Source: Marasmius tenuissimus
Lineage: Eukaryota; Basidiomycota; Agaricomycetes; Agaricales; Marasmiaceae
Reading direction: 5' to 3'
Length of the DNA stretch: 64,000 bases
Assembly: GCA_029532415.1 (NCBI GenBank)
Contig: JAQOTA010000014.1
Location: 62,001 to 126,000 of the forward strand
The translations under genes were made by a program, and so were the position numbers. This document shows positions 49,134-57,996 of this stretch, piece by piece. Position 1 is the first letter of the stretch. Each line of letters starts with the position of its first letter. The notes under the pieces were generated by a model. The model saw nothing but the letters and a program-made list of their open reading frames with translations. It was not told the origin of the DNA and did not search any database.

Positions 49134-49651
49134 TGATGAGCCAGCATAGTTAAAGTGCACAGTGGGTATAACGAAGTAAACCTCACATGGGTAATACACA
49201 GAGTGTTCTTGTAGTCTTGAGATGCTTGAGAAGAGGTGATAATCGAGTAGATTGTCCTAAGGCTTAAGGCCTTTCGTCCAGTCTTTTATACATAAGTTTC
49301 TGGTACATGTAATGAGTATTACACTAACTGAAACTACTACTAGAAGTAGGTATTCGGCCCTAAAGGCATAAAAGACATTAGTACTGTGTAAGTACTTCTA
49401 CCATGAATGGTAGTATGCTTGGTGAGCATAGTCGTGTTTGCCTCATGTATTGGAGGCTCTACTTATGCTATTGGATAGCGACTGTCTATAGTGTCATATA
49501 TGATGAAACTAGATGTACGTAGTGAGATACGTAGATATAGACGTAGTACTTGCATGAGGACACAAGTGTTCTAGAGGCGTAGCTCTATAAATAGTGTGAC
49601 GCGTAAACAACACGTCAACAGTGTATCATATGATATCCATCATGTTCAACA
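49134..49651 (-). repeat. Element A, complete 5' LTR (518 bp)
   Basis: On the minus strand it begins TGTTGAACATGATGG and ends GCTGGCTCATCA. It contains a TATA-like CTATTTATAG near the U3 end. Confidence 0.8.
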
Positions 49652-49822
49652 GGAAGGAAAAAGAATACTTGCTCGGCTTACGCCCCTTGAGGATTTTTTT
49701 CTTTGCTTCTGGATCGGACTTCGATTGGCGGGCTTCTTTCGCAGTGACGCACCGCATCAAAAACAAAGTTTTAGGTGGTTATGGGATTAGCGAGACCGAT
49801 CTAGTTGTGAAGCATAAGTATT

Positions 49823-49901
49823 ACATACAAAAACAGTACAAAGGCGACTATGTACATGGATTAGCTACGGGAATGCAGAGGTGTAGACGAGGATGGGTCC
49901 C
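49823..49901. repeat. Right MULE terminal repeat, inner part
   Basis: Matches the inner portion of the left terminal repeat (GGCGACTATGTACATGGATT). It is cut at 49901 by element B and resumes at 61464. Confidence 0.75.
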
Positions 49902-50388
49902 TATTGAGCCAGCATAGTTGAATGCACAGTGAGATGAAACTAAAACCTCACATATTGACTATAAGAGAATTCTTGTGTTCTTGTAGATGCTTGCTAGAGG
50001 TGATAATCGAGTAGATTGTCCTGAAGCTTTGAGACGCAAAGTCTCCAGCTTTTATACAAGAGTCCTTGTCTATCTACAAGTCATAGAACATAGGTAAGTG
50101 AGAATATAGCATATGGTACATATTGCATATCAGTAAGCATAAGTGCTCGAAGAGCAGAGTGAGTAAGTAGGCATAGTCATACTAGCTTTCTATCTAAGTA
50201 ATCTAGAGAGAAAGCTCAGTCAGCTTTGAACGCTATTGGGTGCAAAGCTGAACCTTGTTATAAACCATAGAGATAAGGTGTGAGTACTGACTAACTACAG
50301 AGTCCGTCTGAGTAAGTACAGAATCTTTCATACGAGTGCAAGTGTCATAGTAAAGAGTCTATAAATAATAGACGCGTAAACAACACGT

Positions 50389-53092
50389 TGTAAAGCGCCA
50401 CTCGCGGTGTATAATATAATCTAACTCGTAGGTCAAATCCTCCCAACACTCAAGAGTGTAGCTGAAGGGTGCGGGAATCGGGGATCGGCGTTGATCATAG
50501 GTTCCGCTCTTAGCCAGACTGCAATAGTAGGCTGAAGGAAATCTGACTCAAGAAACTATCCAACTAAGGTAGCTTCGCCTCTGAAACCAGTTCGGAGGTC
50601 AAAAGTGGGGTTCGGAAGAGAGGTTTATAGGTTGTTTCGGGAGTGTAGAGTTTGTTTGGTGCTTCGGAAGTGCGTTCTTAGGCTTCAACTAGCTTCAGAA
50701 CCACTCGAACAGCGAGGGGCAACAAGACAATCAAATCAAACAATGGCAATAAGACTCCAATCAAGTCTGTCAATGACCGAAGACCAACTGTCAACGGCAA
50801 ACAATATCCTCAGCCCAAGTAGCTTCGGAAGTTCAACAATAGCTCAGCCAGTCAAGTCGGCGTCGCAGACAAACAATGCAAAGTCAAGGTCAAGCAAGTG
50901 TTCAATGGATTTTCTAGTTTTGGGCAAACAAAGTTCTATTCCGTTCTAATGTCTCTCCAGAAGCGCTCCCGAGTCAACTAACTACCCAACAAGTGGAATA
51001 GCTTCGTATCCTCTGAATACTAATCGTACGGATTGCTTGGGGATTCTTGATGAAAACCCCACTGCTTATATATACCCTAGGAGGCTCTAATTCTACCTAA
51101 TTGTACAAATATCGAATAAACCATGCCTCGGAGGCATAAACTACCTACTTTGGAATATACTTGGAGAGTTTTGTGTTTAATCTACGCTTTTGAACCCCAA
51201 AGTCAAAACCAATAATTTGCTTCGGAAGTATCATCAGCCTCGAACATTCTCTAACATTCTTTTCTTCCGGGTCTCTCCTATCGATGGTTCCGTTCTGCCT
51301 ATCTCCCTCCGCAGCATTGATTCTCCGGTTCTAGACCCTTCAATCGTTGTAGGTCATCCTGTTCTGTCTGCCTCCGAAGCATATACTCCCTTCGTCTGAA
51401 GCAAAGTACTTGCCTCCGAAGCGCTACTAGATGCCTATATTCATGGAGTTACCCAGCCGTTCATAGCCAGGTCGATGTCCTTTCCGTAGCTCGGATAATT
51501 CTGAGGTCCTGCCATCCATATGACCGCCCCACTATATCCAATCTTGGTGCCTTGGATACCGGGTAATAGTTCAATGGTTCAGCCAGAACTCCCACTCGAT
51601 TCTTTGGTACACCATTCCTTTCTTTCCAGTCCCTTGCCTCCCAGTGCAGTTGAGCACTGTGTTTTGCCACCAGCACCAACTATGCCCTTAGTACAGTCAA
51701 TATCTCCATGTACGAGTATAAGGGAGGTACCTCGACGGTGCAACTCCTTCGATCACTTCTCGATCATTGTTTAGCGCCCAGTGCCTGGTTCGGATCCACG
51801 CCTCCGAAGCGCTAATTTCCTAGTTTCCGAAGTAAAATTTCCATTTCAGCGGCCAGTCCAGAGGTCAGTAAAAGCAAGTGCTAGGTTGTCCCAATTCCTT
51901 GCTTACTTTTCCCGGAGCGTACTATGGCACGCTTGCATAACATTGAAGACCACTTTCGCAACTTACTCTACAGTAAGCCTTTCTACTTTCTAGATTCCGA
52001 GGCGGCCTTCTTACTTCCTCTCCAGAGTTGTATAAGCTCTGGTGGTATCCAGAAGATTACTCTGATAAGATCAAGGAGCGCCGCATCATCCTACCCATTC
52101 CACTCGACGCAGAACGAGAAGCTATCCTCGGACTCATCTTCCAGCAGTTCTTCCTCAGTCGCCACAGATCCGTCTACTGGGGCTACGTGATTTGTTACGA
52201 CATGATCCAGGACGAAATCTATCTCTGCGAGGACACCTTTGACCACTTCATTCCTCACGACGCCAGGTCTATCATCGACATGGTCGCCGAGTCCATTGCT
52301 CGAGTGGGATTCCTCGACTTCAAAACCGCTCGTACTCCTGGAGCCGTCAACGCTTGGATCGACGCCGTCGTCAGCTGTGCTGAGTGCCCAGCACCTCCGA
52401 AGCTTGACTATACCAAGCTCTCGTTCTTCCAGTATTCCCCTCTCATGGGTCGTTGGCTCTCTCAATCCTTTTCTTTCTATAATCCTATTTTATGCGATCC
52501 ATTCTATACCGATTATCTAGATCATGAAACCTTCATTGATTCTTATTATCCTGAAGATTCCGACGTAGATAATTACTTCGGTTGGGATGAGGTAGCTTTA
52601 GCCAATATGGATGACTAGCGTAACCTGTAGTATACCTAGTATACTTGAATCAATCATGCCTCCAAAGCGAGGCCTCGACCTTATACCAAGCTTCTGAGGC
52701 TCGACTTAGTCTCTCTTTCCGACCATCCATGCTTCCGTGGTGACCTCCTCTGTCTATCCCTACTAGTACGGGTCTTCGTTAAGTCTGATTCTTTTATTCT
52801 AATCCTTAGTACGATGCCTCCGAGCCACTGGAGATATTCCCTTGTTATGACTACAGGTCCTAGTCGTGCCTCCGAAGTGATACTTTCGTCAGTTATACGA
52901 CTCCTACAGTTTTCAGAGATAAGGAGAGACGCCTCCGAGGCGCTATTCTCTCCTTATGCTAGGATCTGAGCCTTTTACTAGCCGCTCGGGACTCGCTCTA
53001 GTACTCGTATTACCTAGTCATTTCTTATCTGTTTTATGCTAAAATCGCACAAAACAAGGCTCCGAAGCTGCTTTTTAATAGCAGGCGCTACA
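50389..53092. mobile_element. Insertion D: 2.7-kb element with TGTA..TACA ends
   Basis: The borders are exact because the interrupted LTR has an intact twin. The ends TGTAAAGCGCC and GGCGCTACA are short imperfect inverted repeats, and ACGT is repeated at both edges (50385-50388, 53093-53096). It has no LTR pair, reverse transcriptase or transposase. It holds one spliced ORF (51924-52618) and roughly fifteen to twenty scattered copies of a GCCTCCGAAGC / GCTTCGGAAG motif in both orientations. It could be a solo LTR of a large-LTR retrotransposon (TG..CA ends) or a non-autonomous DNA element. I do not recognise the family. Confidence 0.8.
51924..52618 (+). CDS. Unrecognised protein encoded by insertion D
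   Basis: Two exons (51924-51972, 52026-52618) with a 53-nt GTAAGC..CCAG intron give 213 residues. It starts MARLHNIEDHFRNLLY and continues LWWYPEDYSDKIKERR, ILPIPLDAEREAILGLIFQQ, YWGYVICYDMIQDEIYLCED and IDMVAESIARVGFLDFK. The C-terminus is acidic and Tyr/Asp-rich (DSYYPEDSDVDNYFGWDEV). It is markedly rich in Tyr, Trp, Phe and Asp, with no membrane segment or zinc motif, and I know no matching family. As the only ORF of a mobile sequence, it could be a cargo gene or an accessory protein of the parental element. Confidence 0.6.
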
Positions 53093-53133
53093 ACGTCAAT
53101 AAAGTGTATCACATGGTAGTCACATGTTCAACA

Positions 53134-53145
53134 CTCCCCCTCACT
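53134..53145 (-). promoter_or_regulatory. Element B polypurine tract
   Basis: On the minus strand AGTGAGGGGGAG abuts the TGTTGAAC start of the 3' LTR, the expected plus-strand primer of reverse transcription. Confidence 0.75.
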
Positions 53146-53183
53146 AAACTCTTATAAAGATTTGAGTTAGTGATACTACCAAA

Positions 53184-53270
53184 GATCATTTAGTCTAATG
53201 GTAATATTGGGTAACACCATTTTGGTGCATTGTGAGCGTGAGGTCCAGAGTTCAATTCCCAGGAGTGCCA
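53184..53270 (+). other. tRNA-like sequence in the 3' non-coding region of element B
   Basis: TAGTCTAATGG (53191) fits a tRNA A box and AGTTCAATTCC (53249) a B box, at a spacing normal for a tRNA. CAC-CATTTTG-GTG between them could form a short anticodon arm with TTT. The T stem pairs poorly and the acceptor stem does not close, so it is a relic or mimic, antisense to the element transcript. Confidence 0.4.
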
Positions 53271-53376
53271 AAAGGTAAAAATAAAATTTAACTACGTCAC
53301 AGTAGTGGGTGCGGGTCAAAAGGTTCAGTTACGTGATGAGTCAACTGTTCAACCCGCAAAAATGTCCTTTGAGCGT

Positions 53377-56300
53377 CTACTGAAAATGAAGGCCTAAAGC
53401 TTGTCTAAACTTCTCGAATTTTACTTTGGCTAAATTCTTTGTTAAAAGATCTGCAGGTTGGTCTGCAGTGGGTGCATAGTAGATGAGAACGTCCTTCTCA
53501 GCAACTGCATTCCGAATAAAATGAAATCTAATATCAATGTGTTTCGTGCGCTTCTCAGAGACTTCGTTACTACTGAGAAAGATAGCGCCTTGATTGTCGC
53601 TAACACAAGGTATTGATTGCATTGGATAGCCAGTTTCTTTGAGTAGAGATTTCATCCACTTAATCTGACGTGTACAATCAGAGAGAGCCATGTATTCAGC
53701 TTCTGTGGATGATAGTGCGACGGTCTTTTGTTTCTGGGATACCCAGCAAACAGGTGCACTCGCAAGCTTTATAAGATAACCAGTCTGTGATTTACGGTCA
53801 TCAATATCAGTTGCCCAATCTAAATCAGCGAAGGCCACGAGTCCTCCATCTGATTTACCATTGTAGACGAGATCGTATAAACGAGTGCCTACTAGGTATT
53901 GTACTATATGCAATGCCTTGTTCAGGTGCTCGCGACTTGGATTCACACTGAACTGAGACATCTTGATTACGGCAAAAGATATGTCTGGACGTGTTCCCAA
54001 CGCCAGATAGAGTAATGAGCCAATCACAGATTGATATCTTTGGCGAATAATGGGATCAACCGGTTCAGTATTCTTCACCGGGCTGTAACCACTAGGTAAA
54101 GGTGTGGCTGCGGACTTGGCATTTATCATTCCGAATCTGCGAATAATTTTATCGAGGTAGTCCCGCTGGTCTAAGACGATTGTGCGGTTCTTTTGATCGC
54201 GAGAAATTCGCATCCTCAGGAATTCGGTAGGCTCGCCTAAGTCTCTGCATTCCCATATCTTTTTGAACTCTTCCTTTAGGTGTATCATTAAGGCTTTATC
54301 GTTGTCCATGAATAAAGCATCGTCAACATAAACAACGGCAATAACAAGTTTGCCTTGTTTCCTGAAGACATATATGCCAGCATCGGACAAGCATCTCTTG
54401 AATCCTAGACGTTTCATAGATTCAGTACACTGATGCCACCAAGCTCTTGAAGCTTGTTTCAGTCCGTATAATGCTTTGCGCAACCTCCAAACCTTGCTGG
54501 AGTCCGTAACGAATCCTTCAGGTTGTTCCATATATATCTCCTCTTCTAAGGCACCGTATAAGAATGCGGTTTTAACGTCTAGTGCTGTGATTTCCCAATC
54601 TTCAAGCGCTGCTAATGCCAATAGAAGTCGTACAGTTTCAAACCGTACTACAGGAGAGAACAATTCGTTAAAGTCTATCCCTTCCTTCTGCGAAAATCCT
54701 TTCGCTACAAGTCTGGCTTTAAATCTGCCATCTGACTTGACATCGAATACCCAACGAGATCGAATTGGTTTACGGCTTTTGGGTCTAGGAACTTCCTCAA
54801 AGACATCTCTTTCCTTGAGTGATTGAAGTTCAAGTCTGCATGCTTTCTGCCATTTAGGGATCTCCTCTTTGGGACGTTTGAGGATGTCCTTATAAGACCA
54901 TTCCCTAACTGTATCATAAGCGCTTGACTGCATCCCATGCAGGGCATGCGCTTGAGAAAGCAAATAATCCATGTAATTAACTCCCCCTTCCTGAGCAAGA
55001 ATAGAGACGTGTCCTTCTTCCCCTGTGTCCATATCCTCACCCTCATTTTCGTTGGGTGGAGGATCCATCTCCTCATCATGAGGAGCTGGAGGATTCTCGC
55101 TTTCTGGCACAGGAACCTGATTATTTGGTATTGTTTCAGGCTCATTCGTCGGATTAATCTGACTTTGCCAGTGAGCGTCGGACTCAATATCTCTTTCTAC
55201 TTGTACAGGATGTCGGTTTCCGTAGACATTATTAGTTCTAAGTCTTTCTGGAAGGAGTCTAGTACGTGGAGGGTTCCTTCGTGGTGGAGGTGGAGGATAT
55301 AAATTCTCCCACTCTCTTTGATGATCGCGGCGGAAACTGAATGGATTGTTATCAGTTTGTGTGTTTCCTTGAGTTGTATTGCGATTCAAATTAGAAGGAC
55401 CAGCAGTACTTGGATCAGGGCCGTACTGATTAGGTACATTACTGGGACCTTTCGGTGATCCAGGACCATCAGCAGGTGGCGGATGATTGTGCAAATCATC
55501 CATCGGACCGTGATCCGTATTGGGAGGAGGATCTCCCCCTGGCATATGACCGTCGTCATCAGGCGGAGGAAGATCCAGATCAAATGGTGGGTGACCGTCG
55601 TCTTCACCATTGTGATCATGGCCGTCGAATGGGTATGAATTGAAGGGTACAGAACGGACTGGTTCGTTGGTATTGTCGAATTCTATAGATCCGGGTTTTT
55701 CTTTTTGACATTTTGGAAACCAATTTTCGTCAAAGATGGCATGTGCAGCAACATAAATTGAGTTGTTGGTTGTTCGGAAAAAACGATAAGCTTTTGATCC
55801 CTTCTCGTAACCGATAAAGATCATGGCCTCGGATTTTGGAGCCAGCTTGTTTTTCCGTTTAGGTATTTGTGCGTAGGCACCACAGCCAAACATTCTAAAA
55901 TAGGAGACGTTGGGCTTTTTGCCTTCGTACAACTCAATTGGGGTTTTAAACTTCCTTGCGCGGATCGGAGTTCTGTTATATGTATGGACAGTGGTGAGAA
56001 TTGCGAACTCCCACCAGCTTTCAGGGGCACAAGCATGAAAGCGCATTGCTTCAGAGTTTTCTCGCAGAGTGCGATTAAACCTTTCAGCGCGTCCATTTTG
56101 TTGGTGAATATGCGGAGCAGAAGTGTGAAATACCACTCCGTTATCAATGTACCATTGTTTTTGGGCGTTTGATAGAAACTCCCCCCCTCGATCAAAGCGT
56201 AGCTTCTTAACCATCTTGCCTGTTTGGGTCTCGACTTCCTTTTTCCAGGCTTTAAGGTTTTGATCGGTATCATCCTTGGCATACAACGGATATACCCAGC

Positions 56301-57996
56301 CATGAGACGACTTGTCGTCGATTATGGTAAGGGCAAACTTCTTCCGATGGTATGACAAAGTAGGGAATTCTAACAAATCACAATGGACAAGCTCCAGAAT
56401 CTCCGTAGCACGTTTGTCAGAAGCAGGGTAGGGTTTGTTGTTCATTTTGCCTTTGGCGCAACCACGACAAATCCCTTCCTTCAAAGGGAGAGCCTTTCCC
56501 TTTGGAAAACCCTTAACGTTATCTGCTAACTTCTTAATAACGTCTTTGTTGGCGTGACCAAGACGTCTATGCCATACAGAAAAATCTATGACAGCAAAAG
56601 ACATGACAGATGCGAAGGAAGTTACTCCCATAAGTATCTTCGTGTTCATCCATCGTAAGTTATCCTGGTCATGGCTCGGATAAAAGCTCATGAGTAAGGA
56701 GTTGTCTTTTCTGTACCGGATCTGAGTCTCTGGATGGTTCCCGATGGTATAATATCCATCTCTTTGGAATTTACCATCTGAAATAATGCGATGTGGGCTA
56801 TTGGGTTGGTACAACACTGGAAACAATTTTGTGACCTTAGTCACTCCCTGACTGGTAGTGTGTTGGATGAGAACAGTACCGGAGCCTTGGATATGGATGT
56901 TGGCTGCATCGCCTGCTGAGGTTGTAACAACTAAAGGGTAGGCAAATTCCTGATAATCTGAGAAGTCGCTCATGAATGGAGTCATGTGCATAGAAGCACC
57001 GCTATCAAGTAGCCAGGCTTCCTTCGTATTCTCAATGTATGAATCACTCGCAATTAGGTTGCTGAAAGACATGACATTTGTCTCAACAAATACAGAACTA
57101 TTAATACAACATTCGGATCTACTTAATCCTAGAATGTGATGGTGGTGTCGATAGTTAGCGTTCTGTATCTCATGCATATCAGCGAGTGACTCATTATCAG
57201 GAACTAAAGATACTTGCCAGTCTCCACGGTCGTTACTCTCCTCCCATGCTTCAGGATCATCAATGCCGTTATCTCCGTACCAGTCTTCTCCGCCGTAAGA
57301 GTATCCAGAGTCTCCATCACTTTCGTCATCAGCATCATGATCAAAGTCATCAGATGCGCCTATGACAGTGAAGTTGTCTCGGGTAAGGTCGAGAGGGCTA
57401 GGAGATCGGAGATCAATCACGGTTGAGGGGCGTAGTCCAGTATCTGCATCAGGGTCATGAGATATGATACTGATGTTGCCAATATAGGTATTGGTGGCAA
57501 TTGTACGCGGAACCGGATTGAGAGGGCGATGTAAGGTAGCTGGAGATTGAACTGGTTCTGCTCCCTCGTTATCTGTAGTGGTATTCCTCGGATCATTCTG
57601 AGCAACAACCCAGGGATCAACCTCGGCATTATCATTGTTGCCGAGAGGAGAAGCACCACGAAAGGACCAAGTGGGAGAGCATGGAATCGGGGGTGCAGAA
57701 ACAGGTCGCATGATTGCCTGAGCGATAGCATGTGCGGTGGCGATAGCATGTGCGGTGGCGATAGCATGGGAAATGAATACCCCCGGATCAATATCCGAAG
57801 AAGGAGGAAGTGGTGGCGAGTTGGAACGGTTGGGAACTTCAGCAGTTTGTGCCTGTGATGCTGAAAGGTCAATACAGGGCACGGGGTGCATCCAGCCAGA
57901 TAGAGTGGTTCGTCGGTCAAATTGATCACGAAGATTTAATCGAGGGACAAAGCGAACATTGCGTTTGTTGTTCTGCTTGTAACCCCCCCTTTGACC
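53377..57996 (-). CDS. pol: Pol polyprotein of element B (protease, integrase, reverse transcriptase, RNase H)
   Basis: Open from the codon after the gag stop (57996) to 53377; the first Met is at 57891 (1504 residues from there). The domain order is Ty1/copia. The aspartic protease has LLDSGASMHMTPF. GAG-pre-integrase follows (WHRRLGHANKDVIKKL and the C-x-x-C of ICRGCAKGK). The integrase core carries its acidic triad in VHCDLLE, FDRGGEF and RAERFNRT. The reverse transcriptase has SRWVFDVK, ALDVKTAFLYG and VYVDDALFM. RNase H shows FADLDWATD, SSTEAEYMAL and KHIDIRFHFIR. Between integrase and RT lies a long Pro/Asp-rich linker. No stop or frameshift interrupts it. It is in the same frame as gag and separated from it only by one TGA, so expression probably needs stop-codon readthrough. 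Confidence 0.92.
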   Translation of the reverse strand, partial: GQRGGYKQNNKRNVRFVPRLNLRDQFDRRTTLSGWMHPVPCIDLSASQAQTAEVPNRSNSPPLPPSSDIDPGVFISHAIATAHAIATAHAIAQAIMRPVSAPPIPCSPTWSFRGASPLGNNDNAEVDPWVVAQNDPRNTTTDNEGAEPVQSPATLHRPLNPVPRTIATNTYIGNISIISHDPDADTGLRPSTVIDLRSPSPLDLTRDNFTVIGASDDFDHDADDESDGDSGYSYGGEDWYGDNGIDDPEAWEESNDRGDWQVSLVPDNESLADMHEIQNANYRHHHHILGLSRSECCINSSVFVETNVMSFSNLIASDSYIENTKEAWLLDSGASMHMTPFMSDFSDYQEFAYPLVVTTSAGDAANIHIQGSGTVLIQHTTSQGVTKVTKLFPVLYQPNSPHRIISDGKFQRDGYYTIGNHPETQIRYRKDNSLLMSFYPSHDQDNLRWMNTKILMGVTSFASVMSFAVIDFSVWHRRLGHANKDVIKKLADNVKGFPKGKALPLKEGICRGCAKGKMNNKPYPASDKRATEILELVHCDLLEFPTLSYHRKKFALTIIDDKSSHGWVYPLYAKDDTDQNLKAWKKEVETQTGKMVKKLRFDRGGEFLSNAQKQWYIDNGVVFHTSAPHIHQQNGRAERFNRTLRENSEAMRFHACAPESWWEFAILTTVHTYNRTPIRARKFKTPIELYEGKKPNVSYFRMFGCGAYAQIPKRKNKLAPKSEAMIFIGYEKGSKAYRFFRTTNNSIYVAAHAIFDENWFPKCQKEKPGSIEFDNTNEPVRSVPFNSYPFDGHDHNGEDDGHPPFDLDLPPPDDDGHMPGGDPPPNTDHGPMDDLHNHPPPADGPGSPKGPSNVPNQYGPDPSTAGPSNLNRNTTQGNTQTDNNPFSFRRDHQREWENLYPPPPPRRNPPRTRLLPERLRTNNVYGNRHPVQVERDIESDAHWQSQINPTNEPETIPNNQVPVPESENPPAPHDEEMDPPPNENEGEDMDTGEEGHVSILAQEGGVNYMDYLLSQAHALHGMQSSAYDTVREWSYKDILKRPKEEIPKWQKACRLELQSLKERDVFEEVPRPKSRKPIRSRWVFDVKSDGRFKARLVAKGFSQKEGIDFNELFSPVVRFETVRLLLALAALEDWEITALDVKTAFLYGALEEEIYMEQPEGFVTDSSKVWRLRKALYGLKQASRAWWHQCTESMKRLGFKRCLSDAGIYVFRKQGKLVIAVVYVDDALFMDNDKALMIHLKEEFKKIWECRDLGEPTEFLRMRISRDQKNRTIVLDQRDYLDKIIRRFGMINAKSAATPLPSGYSPVKNTEPVDPIIRQRYQSVIGSLLYLALGTRPDISFAVIKMSQFSVNPSREHLNKALHIVQYLVGTRLYDLVYNGKSDGGLVAFADLDWATDIDDRKSQTGYLIKLASAPVCWVSQKQKTVALSSTEAEYMALSDCTRQIKWMKSLLKETGYPMQSIPCVSDNQGAIFLSSNEVSEKRTKHIDIRFHFIRNAVAEKDVLIYYAPTADQPADLLTKNLAKVKFEKFRQALGLHFQ

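Larger units (their letters stand above)
45983..49651 (-). mobile_element. Element A: gag-only Ty1/copia-type retrotransposon
   Basis: Perfect 5-bp target duplications GGAAG flank it (45978-45982, 49652-49656). The complete 518-bp LTR is on the right (49134-49651) and is the 5' LTR, because gag reads leftwards. The left LTR keeps only 338 bp (45983-46320), and I see one difference between the copies. There is no pol, no polypurine tract and no first 180 bp of the 3' LTR, so a deletion after insertion removed the segment between gag and the middle of the 3' LTR. The leader matches that of element B in several blocks. Confidence 0.8.
49902..53133 (-). repeat. Element B 3' LTR, split by insertion D
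   Basis: 49902-50388 plus 53097-53133 reconstitute 524 bp, matching 60935-61458. Insertion D occupies the gap with a repeated ACGT on both sides. Confidence 0.88.

Noticed and set aside
49681..49757. MULE start at an ATG upstream of element A, with A inserted inside a coding exon
   Set aside because: That frame could not be spliced to the zinc-finger exon; the ATG at 45974 splices cleanly with an 85-nt intron.
50389..53092. Insertion D as a complete LTR retrotransposon
   Set aside because: No internal direct terminal repeats, primer site or reverse-transcriptase motifs were found; a solo LTR remains possible.
54476..54826. Plus-strand ORF within pol
   Set aside because: Shadow of the reverse-transcriptase domain; no independent support.
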